From: Luteitalea sp.
GTDB taxonomy: Bacteria > Acidobacteriota > Vicinamibacteria > Vicinamibacterales > Vicinamibacteraceae
Reading direction: 5' to 3'
Assembly: GCA_009377605.1 (NCBI GenBank)
Contig: WHTT01000056.1
Coordinates: 9,159-41,936, forward strand
Length of the DNA: 32,778 nt
In this document: one piece after another, positions 1 to 7,333 of the stretch
Layout: each line of letters begins with the position of its first letter
Position numbering within the stretch: position 1 is the stretch's first letter
Notes under the pieces: generated by a model
Database searches by the model: none
Told to the model about the DNA's origin: nothing
What the model saw: the letters and a program-made list of their open reading frames with translations, nothing else
Made by a program: the position numbers and the translations under genes

Positions 1-601
1 GATTGGTCGCCGAGCCCAGGATAATCAGGTTCTCGAACACGCGCCCCGGAAGGCGGCTCTGCTGCTCGACCGTCTTCGGATCGCGGTCGAGGCCTTCGCG
101 CAGATCCACACGGCCGTCCTTGGCGAAGGACATGATCGCCTTGCCGGTCCGCGCGTCGATGGCCCGCAGGAAGTTGCGCGCGCTGAAGAGGAGGCGGCGA
201 TCCTTGCCGTCCTTGCTCTCCCAGTAGTTCACGCCGCGGAGCGCGAAGCCCTCGATGCCGTCGTGCACCCAGAGCTCCTTGCCCGTCGCTGCGTCCAGGG
301 CCACGAGCGCGGTGCCACGCGTCCGGCCGTAGATGACGCCGCGCACGACGAGGGGATTGAAGTCGGTATCGCCGGCCGGGTAGGTCCAGGCGACGTCGAG
401 CCGGCCCACGTTGGATCTGTCGATCTGCGTTGCCGCGACGAAGCGCGAGCTGTCGGGTCCGCCGGCGTAGTCACGCCATTCGCGCGGTGTCTGTCCCGCG
501 CCCGAGAGCCCCGTGACGCCGGCCATCACCGCCGCCGCGGCGGCTACTCCGAGCGCGCCTACCCATCGTCCTACCTTCGACCCATCTTGCGTAGCGAACA
601 T
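1..601 (-). CDS. PQQ-dependent dehydrogenase (quinoprotein), N-terminal part
   Basis: The minus strand stays open from an ATG at 601 to the window edge (200 codons), so the C-terminal part is missing. The product starts MFATQDGSK, followed by an Ala-rich hydrophobic stretch (about residues 13-35) ending near SGAGQTP, which fits a signal peptide for export. The mature part begins EWRDYAGGPDSSRF and includes VGRLDVAWTYPAGDTDF, ALVALDAATGKELWVHDG and FLRAIDARTGKAI. These are typical blades of the PQQ-dependent methanol/glucose dehydrogenase beta-propeller family, which oxidises alcohols or sugars in the periplasm. A good ribosome site (GAGGAGAAGG) lies just upstream of the ATG. The substrate cannot be told from this fragment, and the cofactor-binding residues lie beyond the edge. 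Confidence 0.85.
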   Translation of the reverse strand, partial: MFATQDGSKVGRWVGALGVAAAAAVMAGVTGLSGAGQTPREWRDYAGGPDSSRFVAATQIDRSNVGRLDVAWTYPAGDTDFNPLVVRGVIYGRTRGTALVALDAATGKELWVHDGIEGFALRGVNYWESKDGKDRRLLFSARNFLRAIDARTGKAIMSFAKDGRVDLREGLDRDPKTVEQQSRLPGRVFENLIILGSATN

Positions 602-775
602 CGACGCCTTCTCCTCTCGCAGGAAACCCGGTCAAGTCTATCGCGCGGACTGGACGTAGCAGGCGATCTACGACAATCGCCGCATGGACGTTCACCTCGT
701 CCGAATGCCGCCTCTTCGTTCGCCGGGTCGAAGGTTGATATCCTTCTGCGGCGTGATCTTTGGGACGTTCAGGAC

Positions 776-1297
776 ATGTCAATGCACGCAAACGAGGCCG
801 CAGCTACCGAACCGTACTTTGTCCGCAAGGCAACCTCCAACGATGTCAGCGCAGTTGCCCGGATCTGGCACATAGGGTGGGCCGACGGTCACCTCGGGCA
901 CGTTCCGCCGGAGCTCGTCCGCTATCGCGACCAGGAGCAGTTCGTATCCCGAGCGCGGGAACGGCTCGAATGCATGTGGGTGGCCGAGTCCCATGGCCAG
1001 ACCGTGGGATTCGTTGTCGTGAAGGGCGATGAGGTGGAGCAGATCTACGTCGACAGAGCAGCGCGCGGAACCGGTGTCGCGGCGATGCTTCTTCGCAAGG
1101 CCGAGGCCGAAATCCGCAGCGCAGGACATCGACAGGCGTGGCTCGCTGTCGTCGCTGGCAACCAGCGCGCCCGTTCGTTCTACTCGCGTCTCGGATGGCG
1201 CGATTCGGGCCCTATGTCGTACCTCGCCGAAACCGAAGTCGGCCGACTAGCGGTCCCGGCACATCGGTATGAAATCAACCTCCATGCTCGATCGTGA
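776..1297 (+). CDS. GNAT family N-acetyltransferase
   Basis: The product is 173 aa starting MSMHANEAAATEPYFVRKA. The frame is open far upstream to 263, but that part overlaps the dehydrogenase and looks non-coding, so the ATG at 776 (or 782) is chosen. The GNAT fold is visible: an N-terminal RKATSNDVSAVARIWHIGW, a central strand TVGFVVVKGDEVEQIYVD, and motif A RAARGTGVAAMLL, the acetyl-CoA pyrophosphate loop. The end includes AVVAGNQRARSFYSRLGW, typical of GNATs that acetylate small molecules or protein N-termini. The substrate is unknown. The gene lies just upstream of the hipBA operators in the same direction; whether it shares regulation is unclear. Confidence 0.85.
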   Translation: MSMHANEAAATEPYFVRKATSNDVSAVARIWHIGWADGHLGHVPPELVRYRDQEQFVSRARERLECMWVAESHGQTVGFVVVKGDEVEQIYVDRAARGTGVAAMLLRKAEAEIRSAGHRQAWLAVVAGNQRARSFYSRLGWRDSGPMSYLAETEVGRLAVPAHRYEINLHARS

Positions 1298-1352
1298 GTA
1301 ACAGCAGAGGTTAGCCTCATCCGTGAGGTTTCACAAGTCTGGCTCTCGCGAT

Positions 1353-1467
1353 TTCCCGATCGGGAATACACTAGGTGCACTTGGCCGTTCCAGGGCCAGG
1401 TTTTCCCGATCGGGAATTTCGCTGGACTTTGCCGGGCTGGTCGCGTAGAATTTTCCCGATCGGGAAA
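1353..1467 (+). promoter_or_regulatory. three-palindrome operator array upstream of hipBA
   Basis: The perfect palindrome TTCCCGATCGGGAA occurs at 1353-1366, 1403-1416 and 1453-1466, exactly 50 bp apart. The third copy extends one base on each side (1452-1467) and overlaps the predicted transcription start of hipB. HipB-type antitoxins bind as dimers to spaced palindromes in their own promoter, so these are probably HipB/HipBA operators. The last operator ends 8 bp before the hipB start codon, and its GGGA is the only Shine-Dalgarno-like sequence. Confidence 0.85.
1423..1451 (+). promoter_or_regulatory. predicted sigma70 promoter of hipBA
   Basis: TGGACT (1423-1428, 4/6 to the -35 consensus) and TAGAAT (1446-1451, 5/6 to the -10 consensus) are separated by 17 bp. 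The start would fall near 1458, inside the third palindrome, so the bound repressor would block RNA polymerase. The leader would be only about 17 nt. Operators 1 and 2 lie upstream of and near the -35. Confidence 0.55.
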
Positions 1468-1474
1468 TATCACT

Positions 1475-1699
1475 GTGACTGCTGAACAGATCGGCGCCGT
1501 CGTCCGCCAGGCTCGGCTTGCCCAAGGCCTCCGCCAGGATCAGCTGGCCGCCGCAGCCGGCGTTGGCGTTCGCTTCCTTGTCGAGCTGGAACGCGGGAAG
1601 CCCACCGTGCGCCTGGGCAAAGTTCTGGCGGTGCTGGACGCCCTTGGCTGCCGCCTGGAGGTCGCTGCGCCGCCCGGGGCTGCGGGGAACGGCTCGTGA
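1475..1699 (+). CDS. hipB: HipB-like antitoxin, XRE-family HTH repressor
   Basis: The product is 74 aa from a GTG start. The HTH is clear: IGAVVRQARLAQGLRQDQLA, then AAGVGVRFLVELERGKPTVR, then LGKVLAVLDALGCRLEV, the standard XRE/HipB layout with the recognition helix around residues 28-42. The family represses its own operon and neutralises the HipA kinase. The gene follows three palindromes and ends in a GTGA overlap with hipA, so the two proteins should be translationally coupled. There is no strong ribosome site; GGGA inside the last operator is the best candidate. The family is secure, the start less so. Confidence 0.88.
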   Translation: MTAEQIGAVVRQARLAQGLRQDQLAAAAGVGVRFLVELERGKPTVRLGKVLAVLDALGCRLEVAAPPGAAGNGS

Positions 1700-3045
1700 C
1701 GCGGATGCTCTCGGTCTGGTGGGAGGGAGCGGTCGTCGGCACGCTTCAGGTGAATCAGCACGGCGAGATGCGCTTTGCCTACGCGGCGGACTGGCTCGCT
1801 GATTCGTCCCGTCCTGCCATCTCGTTCTCCCTGCCGAAACGGCCGGAGCCCTTCAAGCAGCGTCAGTGCAGGCCGTTCTTCGCCGGTCTCCTCCCGGAGG
1901 AGTCGCAACGCGACGTGATTGCCGGCGCGCTGGGGATCTCGAAACGCAACGACTTTGCGTTTCTCGAAGCCCTGGGGGGCGATGTCGCGGGCGCCCTATC
2001 TCTTTGGCCTGAAGGCGACACACCGCCTGTGGCAGACCCAGGTGGAGCCCCGCAACCCCTCAGCGATGACGAGTTCGGACAACTGCTGGACACGTTGCCA
2101 ACGCGCCCCCTGCTAGCCGGGCGGGAAGGGCTGCGGCTCTCCCTTGCCGGCGCTCAGTCGAAGCTTCCGGTCGTACTCGTGGATGGTCGCGTGGCGTTGC
2201 CGGCACCTGGGCAGCCCACCACGCACATTCTGAAGCCGTCCATCGCGCGCTTCCCGCACACGACGGAGAACGAAGCGCTGGTGATGACGCTGGCTGCTGC
2301 CATCGGGCTGCCCGTCGCACCGGTAGCGGCTCGAACCGTCGCCGGACACCCGTACTTGCTCATCACCCGCTACGACCGTCGCGTCGACGAGAGTGGCCAG
2401 GCGCACCGCCTGCATCAGGAGGACTTCTGTCAGGCACTCGGTATTCCACCGGAGCACAAGTACGCATCGGAAGGTGGTCCGACCTTCAAGACCAGCTTCG
2501 ACCTGCTGCGTAGGGCGACCACGATTCCGGCGGTCGCGGTGCTGGCGTTCCTCGACGCGGCCATCCTCAACCTGATCGTCGGCAACGCCGATGCTCACGG
2601 AAAGAACTTCAGCCTCCTCTATCAGCAGGGCGGCGTGAGCCTCACGCCGCTCTACGACCTCCTGTTGACGGTCGCCTACCCGGACCTGTCGTCCAAGCTC
2701 GCCATGAAGATCGGCAAGCGGGCCACGCTCGAGGAGATCGGCCCAGCCACATGGCCGGCATTCGCTGAAGACATCGGCCTGGCCGGGCCCTTTGTCCGGC
2801 GACGGGTGACGGAGCTCGCCGAGGCTGCGATCGCTCAGGCGCCCTCGATCCCCGAGAGCCCAGCGCTCGCCGGCCTGGATGTCGACGCACTGGCGACGTA
2901 CTCGTCACTCATCGTGTCGCGCGCCGAGCGCGTGGCGCGAACCGGTGTCGCTCCATCTTCATCGCCAGAGGCGGTAGGGCCGACCGCGCCCGACCAGCCA
3001 GCGACAAAGTCCACGCCGCGAAAGCGGAAGGGAGGGGCCCGTTGA
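1696..3045 (+). CDS. hipA: HipA-family Ser/Thr kinase toxin
   Basis: The product is 449 aa and starts with GTG inside the hipB stop (GTGA, 4-nt overlap). The N-terminal HipA_N domain runs from LSVWWEGAVVGTLQ to about residue 105. The kinase part begins at the conserved LSLAGAQSK; Ser149 matches the Ser150 autophosphorylation site of E. coli HipA. THILK gives Lys180 for ATP, VGNADAHGKNFS gives the catalytic Asp299 and Asn304, and PLYD gives the metal-binding Asp321. All active-site residues seem intact, so the toxin is probably functional. E. coli HipA phosphorylates glutamyl-tRNA synthetase; the target here is unknown. The last 15-20 residues form a basic tail (PRKRKGGAR) that looks non-conserved. 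Integrase-like and GIY-YIG-like fragments follow directly. Confidence 0.92.
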   Translation: MTRMLSVWWEGAVVGTLQVNQHGEMRFAYAADWLADSSRPAISFSLPKRPEPFKQRQCRPFFAGLLPEESQRDVIAGALGISKRNDFAFLEALGGDVAGALSLWPEGDTPPVADPGGAPQPLSDDEFGQLLDTLPTRPLLAGREGLRLSLAGAQSKLPVVLVDGRVALPAPGQPTTHILKPSIARFPHTTENEALVMTLAAAIGLPVAPVAARTVAGHPYLLITRYDRRVDESGQAHRLHQEDFCQALGIPPEHKYASEGGPTFKTSFDLLRRATTIPAVAVLAFLDAAILNLIVGNADAHGKNFSLLYQQGGVSLTPLYDLLLTVAYPDLSSKLAMKIGKRATLEEIGPATWPAFAEDIGLAGPFVRRRVTELAEAAIAQAPSIPESPALAGLDVDALATYSSLIVSRAERVARTGVAPSSSPEAVGPTAPDQPATKSTPRKRKGGAR

Positions 3046-3051
3046 TAAACG

Positions 3052-3126
3052 AGGCTGCTGAAGGCGCCGAAGACGACGGCCGCGTTCTATGACTTCGACG
3101 CGTACGAACGGTTGCTCGAAGCAGCC
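3052..3126 (+). pseudogene. possible tyrosine-integrase remnant
   Basis: The frame reads RLLKAPKTTAAFYDFDAY then ERLLEAAR, which resembles the linker into the catalytic domain of phage-type tyrosine recombinases. The similarity stops at about 3126 and no start, arginine-histidine or tyrosine motifs follow. The piece is about 25 codons between hipA and a fragment on the opposite strand. The assignment rests on remembered family pattern only. Confidence 0.4.
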
Positions 3127-3174
3127 CGCATAGAGCGAGTTGTCGGCACAGCGCAGGATGTACACGTATCGCAT
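3124..3174 (-). pseudogene. GIY-YIG endonuclease N-terminal remnant
   Basis: From an ATG at 3174 the minus strand reads MRYVYILRCADNSLYAG, the first conserved strand pair (YVYILRC and LYAG) of GIY-YIG nucleases of the YhbQ type. After that the frame (CFEQPFVRVEV) loses all resemblance, so the gene is truncated. It abuts the integrase-like fragment, indicating a recombination scar. Confidence 0.5.
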
Positions 3175-3287
3175 CGCCAGATGCCATCGTCAACAAGCTC
3201 AATCAAGGTGCTATGTGTGGTTCGGCTGGAGTTCCGACCCGTGCTGGGGCCTCAGCGTACTTGGCTCGTCTCAGGGTTTCGAAGCAG

Positions 3288-3389
3288 CCCTTCGACTACG
3301 CTCGGGGTGACCCTGAGCCTGTCGAAGGGTCAGGGCATTCTCCCTGACACTGGCTCGCCGTTAGGCGAGCGGAAGGCGAGTCGAATGGA
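3288..3389. repeat. palindromic dispersed repeat next to ssrA (copy 1)
   Basis: It contains three consecutive hairpins: CCCTTCGAC/GTCGAAGGG (3288-3296 with 3321-3329), TCAGGG/CCCTGA (3330-3347) and GCTCGCC/GGCGAGC (3353-3370). Long blocks are shared with 8346-8555, including GGGTCAGGGCATTCTCCCTG and a 25-bp block that begins GCGAGCGGAAGGCGAGTCGA. The shared block reaches 3389, four bases into the tmRNA gene. The rest of the gap 3175-3287 shows nothing recognisable. Confidence 0.8.
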
Positions 3390-3738
3390 GGCGGCGGGAG
3401 TCGAACCCGCGTCCGAAGGCACATCCCCGCAGGAATCTACAATGCTTATCCCCTCTTGATTGTCTCGTCGCTGGTGCGAAAAGAGAGGCGAGAAACCACC
3501 AACGACCAGCCGCGGTGTGTCTCACGACCGCGCGCCGTGGCGCCGCGCGATCGCCAGCCCGCTAAATGGCGCTCATCCCCGGACCGCGGGCGATTCCAGG
3601 GTGAGCGTCGCTACGAGTTAGGCAGCGAGTGCAAGTTGCGTATCCGCACTTACATTGTGTTCCACTAGTTTTACGAGCGAAGTGGAGCTCGGCATGCATC
3701 CCGCGAATCCATACCCCCGTCGAAGCCGTGACGCCCCC
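3386..3738 (-). ncRNA. ssrA: transfer-messenger RNA (tmRNA)
   Basis: This 353-nt RNA rescues stalled ribosomes. The 5' end GGGGGCG pairs with the 3' end CGCCUCC to give a seven-pair acceptor stem (one G-U), followed by discriminator A at 3386; the CCA is not encoded. The T arm is GCGGG-TTCGACT-CCCGC. The 5' region carries the conserved GGCTTCGACGGGGGTATGG and GCATGCCGAG blocks. The tag frame is at 3618-3662 and ends LALAA, the usual protease-recognition tail. The middle region, presumably pseudoknots, was not folded in detail. A palindromic repeat abuts the 3' end, and the soluble lytic transglycosylase gene is divergent. Confidence 0.95.
3618..3662 (-). CDS. tmRNA-encoded proteolysis tag reading frame
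   Basis: Aligning the TAGTG just upstream with the E. coli TAGTC-GCA junction puts the resume codon at GAA (3662-3660). The frame then reads EHNVSADTQLALAA and stops at TAA (3620-3618). The tag is 14 aa with the usual LALAA C-terminus, long compared with the 10-residue E. coli tag. Confidence 0.8.
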   Translation of the reverse strand, partial: EHNVSADTQLALAA

Positions 3739-3801
3739 TCGAGGTGGAAACCGCGCGCCGGCCGCACAGTCTAAAGAGTGTGCCGCACGACCGAACAAGC
3801 C

Positions 3802-3830
3802 ATTATACCGCTCCCGCCCACGCCCCTCAA
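3802..3830 (-). promoter_or_regulatory. predicted ssrA promoter
   Basis: On the minus strand TTGAGG (3830-3825) and a perfect TATAAT (3807-3802) are 17 bp apart. Transcription would begin near 3795, giving a precursor with about 57 extra 5' nucleotides that RNase P would remove. The promoter lies inside the leader of the divergent lytic transglycosylase gene. Confidence 0.75.
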
Positions 3831-3854
3831 CTCGTTCACAATACTGCAGTTTCC

Positions 3855-6083
3855 ATGCGACCCCGTTTCCTGTCGGTGATCAGCGGCGGTTTGATGGCCG
3901 CTCTGGCGGGACCGCTGCTCCTTCAGGAGCTGCCTCCGCCACCGACCACGTTGCACTCGACAGTCCAGGGACCATTGCCCAGCACGCTGGCCCAGGCGTG
4001 GCTCGTCCCAGACGAGGCGGAACGCACGCGGTTGAAGAATCGAGCGGTCGCCAATCTTGCGAAGGCGGTCGACCGATTCCGCGACGGTAAGCATGCCGCG
4101 ACGCTCGCCCTGATCGACCAGGAGGCACTGGACTCGACGCCACTTGCCGGGTACGCGACCTACTATCGCGCCCGGGCCTGGCTGGAGCTCGGTCGCGTCG
4201 CGGAAGCGCGCGCCGCGTTGCGCGAGCTGCATGCACAAGAGCCGGGTGCCCTTGGCGCGGACGTGCTGATGGCGGAAGGCGAGGCGGCCATGTTGGACGA
4301 GGATTACGTCGCCGCGGCTGCCTTCTTCAAGCGGCGGGCGGAGCGTTCCCCGGTCGATCGGGACGTCGCCCTGGACAAGTGGGCGGAGGCCCTCGGCCGG
4401 AGCGGTGAAACCGACCTCGCGCGTGCGGCATGGCTGCGCCTTTATTACGAGCTTCCGACGAGCGCGCGTGCAGAAGCGGCGAAAAGGCATGCCGAGGCGC
4501 TTGGCCCGGCGCCAACGGGCGATGTCGAGGCGGCTAAACGACGGGACGCGGAGATCGGTCGTGTGGAACGGTTGTTTGCCGCACGCCGTTACCGGGCCGC
4601 ACTCGCCGGCTGCAAAGAGCTGCGCTCCAGCGTGACGGGCGGTGCGCGGGACTTGATTGAGCTGCGGGCCGGACAAGCCGAATATCATCTCGGCCGTCAC
4701 CAGCGCGCGATCGATGCCCTTGGCCCGTTGAGGAAGCGCGGCAGCCGTCAGGCGGAAGCACGGTTCTTCCACGCGCGGGCGCTCCGTGGCTTGAATCGCC
4801 ATCAGCAATACGTGGCGGCAATCCGAGAGCTCATGCAGTCCTTTCCCAGCAGCACCTGGGCCGAGGATGGCCTGAACAACCTCGGCACACACTACATTCT
4901 CCGGGACGAGGAGGAGCAAGCCGCCCGGACGTTTCGTGAGTTGTACTACTCGTATCCGACGGGTCGCCACGCCGCCCGCGCCGCGTGGAAGTACGGATGG
5001 TGGAGCTATCGACAGCGCGATTACGAGGAGGCGATCCGTGTCTTTGAACCTGCGGCGTCCGACTTCCCGCGCGCCAACCAGCGAGCGGCTTGGCTGTATT
5101 GGAGCGGCCGCGCGCGCGAGGCTCTGGGCCAAGGACGTGAGGCGCAGGCGCGCTACGAGCTGGTCGCCGTCGATTACTTGAACTCCTACTATGGCCAATT
5201 GGCCGCGCGGCGTTTGCGCGCGAGCGGTCTCACGCCCGGAAAGCTCACCTTGACATTGCCGACGAGCGTCAAGCCAATGTCGGCGCGACCTCGGATCGCC
5301 GTCCTACCAGAGGAAAGCGAAGAGGTGAAGATTGTGGGGCCCGGGGCCGAGGCTGCCCCTGGCGACCTGCCCCCGGCCTTGATAGAGCGGATTCGCTGGT
5401 TGCTCGCTGCGGAGCTGTACAGCGATGCAATCGACGAATTGTGGGATCTCGAGCGGACCTCGGGCGCCTCACCTCTGGTCGACGCCACGATCGCGTGGGC
5501 GCTGTTCCGGCAGGGACAGAACCTGCGTGGGGTCGTGCTGGCGAGACGCGCGTACCCACATCACATTGCGGTCGGTGGGGAGCGTCTGCCGCGCGAGGTG
5601 CTGGAGATGTTATTCCCCCTCGACTACTGGGAGCAGGTGCGGCGATACGCAAACGCGCACAAGATTGATCCCTACCTGGTGGCGGCCCTGATTAGCCAAG
5701 AGTCGGCGTTCGACCGGAATGCGCGTTCCCCAGCCAATGCCTATGGCTTGATGCAGGTCCGTCCGGGCACCGGGAGGCAGTTGGCGCGTCGGCTCGGCAT
5801 TCGCCCGTTCTCTACGCGCACCTTGAGGAACCCTACGGCGAACATCCGTCTCGGGACGCGGTACTTCGCGGACTTGGTGGAGAAGTACGGTGCCGATCAC
5901 CTGGTGCTGGCCGCGTACAACGCAGGACCGCGCCCGGTCTCGCGTTGGCTCGCAGAACGGTCCGAAGACGAGCTCGATACGGAAGAGTTCATCGACGACA
6001 TTCCGTATCCGGAGACGCGGCTCTACGTCAAACGAGTTCTCGGTCTCCGCGATGTGTATCGGGAGTTGTATGGGCAGAGTTAG
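3855..6083 (+). CDS. soluble lytic murein transglycosylase (Slt70-like)
   Basis: The product is 742 aa. The ATG at 3855 is chosen because it begins MRPRFLSVISGGLMAALAGP, a signal peptide; a longer open frame to 3744 would have no leader. Residues of about 40-480 are helical TPR-like repeats rich in Ala, Arg and Tyr (for example YYRARAWLELGRVAEARAAL). The C-terminal domain is the family-1 lytic transglycosylase: LISQESAF with catalytic Glu616, ANAYGLMQVRPGTG, and LVLAAYNAGP. It should cleave glycan strands in the periplasm, giving 1,6-anhydro ends. Its stop overlaps the stop of the convergent aminotransferase by four bases, with no terminator hairpin between. Confidence 0.93.
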   Translation: MRPRFLSVISGGLMAALAGPLLLQELPPPPTTLHSTVQGPLPSTLAQAWLVPDEAERTRLKNRAVANLAKAVDRFRDGKHAATLALIDQEALDSTPLAGYATYYRARAWLELGRVAEARAALRELHAQEPGALGADVLMAEGEAAMLDEDYVAAAAFFKRRAERSPVDRDVALDKWAEALGRSGETDLARAAWLRLYYELPTSARAEAAKRHAEALGPAPTGDVEAAKRRDAEIGRVERLFAARRYRAALAGCKELRSSVTGGARDLIELRAGQAEYHLGRHQRAIDALGPLRKRGSRQAEARFFHARALRGLNRHQQYVAAIRELMQSFPSSTWAEDGLNNLGTHYILRDEEEQAARTFRELYYSYPTGRHAARAAWKYGWWSYRQRDYEEAIRVFEPAASDFPRANQRAAWLYWSGRAREALGQGREAQARYELVAVDYLNSYYGQLAARRLRASGLTPGKLTLTLPTSVKPMSARPRIAVLPEESEEVKIVGPGAEAAPGDLPPALIERIRWLLAAELYSDAIDELWDLERTSGASPLVDATIAWALFRQGQNLRGVVLARRAYPHHIAVGGERLPREVLEMLFPLDYWEQVRRYANAHKIDPYLVAALISQESAFDRNARSPANAYGLMQVRPGTGRQLARRLGIRPFSTRTLRNPTANIRLGTRYFADLVEKYGADHLVLAAYNAGPRPVSRWLAERSEDELDTEEFIDDIPYPETRLYVKRVLGLRDVYRELYGQS

Positions 6084-7243
6084 GCACGCAAGCGCTCGAG
6101 CCGGCGTGCAGCCTCCAGGAGAGTGTCGTCCGTCTTGCAGAAGCAGAACCGCAGCCGTTGAGCGCCCAGGGCTGGGTCGCGATAGAAGCTACTACCGGGG
6201 ACCGTTGCGACGCCGATCTCGGACGTCAGGTAGCGCGCGAAGCTCGTATCGTCTGGAAATCGAAAGCCACTGATGTCGGTCATCACGTAGTAAGCCCCTT
6301 TGGGCGCGAAGACGCCAAAGCCACATCTCGCCAAGACATCCACCAAGAGGTCCCGCCGGCGCTGATACTCTCCCGCGAGCTCGGCGTAGTACGCATCCGG
6401 AAGGCCGAGCCCTGCGGCTCCGGCCTCTTGAAGTGGCGCCGGCGCGCCCACGGTGAGGAAGTCGTGCACCTTCCTGATGCCAGCCGCCAGCTGCGGCGGG
6501 GAGACCGCCCAACCGACGCGCCAGCCAGTCACGCTGAACGTCTTCGAGAGACTGCCGATCGAGACCGTGCGCTCCGCCATCCCTTCAATCGTGGCAAGCG
6601 GCACGTGACGCGCCTCGTCATAGACGATGTGCTCGTAGATTTCGTCGGTGATGGCCACCACATCCCAGCGGTGACACAGACGTGCGATTTCGGTGAGCTC
6701 CTCGACCGTGAAGACCTTTCCAGTTGGATTGTTCGGCGTATTGAGGATGATCGCTCGCGTGCGATCGCCAAAGACGGACGCGAGCTCCTCGAGGTCGACA
6801 TGCCAGTCCGGCTCGTGTAGCTGTACGTAGCGCGGAACCGCACCGGAGAGAATGGCGTCTGGACCGTAGTTCTCGTAGAACGGCTCGAATACGATCACCT
6901 CGTCGCCTGGATCGACGACGCCCAGGAGCGTGGCGATCATGGCCTCCGTTGATCCACAGCAGACGGTGACCTGTGTCTCCGGATCGACGGACAGGCCGTA
7001 GCGCTGTCCCCAATGGGCGGCGACGGCATCGCGCAAGCGCCGCGCACCCCAGGTGATGGCGTATTGATTGATGTCCGCGTCAATCGCACGGCACGCCGCC
7101 GTCTTGACCGGCTCGGGCGCGGGGAAGTCCGGGAAGCCCTGGGCGAGGTTGACCGCGTCGTGGCGCATCGCGAGCCGGGTCATCTCGCGAATGACCGATT
7201 CAGTGAAGCGCCGGGCTTTGTCGGACGTGCGTACCTTGGTCAT
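6080..7243 (-). CDS. class I PLP-dependent aminotransferase (methionine/kynurenine type)
   Basis: The product is 387 aa, the normal length for fold-type I aminotransferases. Visible signatures are NLAQGFPDFPAPE at the N-terminus, LNTPNNPTGKVF (168-178), AITDEIYEHIVYD (198-209) and SIGSLSKTFSVTGWRVGW with the PLP Schiff-base Lys234. The C-terminal RLRFCFCKTDD carries the Arg expected to bind the substrate carboxylate. The QGFPDFPAP motif matches the YbdL/kynurenine aminotransferase branch, which uses methionine, aromatic amino acids or kynurenine. Exact specificity cannot be assigned. It is downstream of the outer-membrane protein gene on the same strand (90-bp gap). Confidence 0.9.
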   Translation of the reverse strand: MTKVRTSDKARRFTESVIREMTRLAMRHDAVNLAQGFPDFPAPEPVKTAACRAIDADINQYAITWGARRLRDAVAAHWGQRYGLSVDPETQVTVCCGSTEAMIATLLGVVDPGDEVIVFEPFYENYGPDAILSGAVPRYVQLHEPDWHVDLEELASVFGDRTRAIILNTPNNPTGKVFTVEELTEIARLCHRWDVVAITDEIYEHIVYDEARHVPLATIEGMAERTVSIGSLSKTFSVTGWRVGWAVSPPQLAAGIRKVHDFLTVGAPAPLQEAGAAGLGLPDAYYAELAGEYQRRRDLLVDVLARCGFGVFAPKGAYYVMTDISGFRFPDDTSFARYLTSEIGVATVPGSSFYRDPALGAQRLRFCFCKTDDTLLEAARRLERLRA

Positions 7244-7333
7244 GGCCTCCAGAGATGCTCGATGGCAGGCTCATCCACAGATAGGCGGGGCGCGCTACCT
7301 GAGCTCATCCATGGAGGATCTCGGAGACCAGCA

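Noticed and set aside
263-775. Long open frame upstream of the GNAT gene
   Set aside because: It is the antisense of the dehydrogenase gene and has no homology-like motif; the GNAT fold begins only near 776.
3386-3420. A tRNA 3' half with encoded CCA
   Set aside because: The T arm and acceptor belong to the tmRNA; the TCCA at the end includes the discriminator base, and CCA itself is not encoded.
3744-3854. Longer start for the lytic transglycosylase
   Set aside because: The extra residues would place the signal peptide internally and overlap the ssrA promoter leader.
3771-5198. 475-codon open frame on the minus strand opposite slt
   Set aside because: It is a high-GC shadow of the lytic transglycosylase gene; the plus-strand protein has clear domains.
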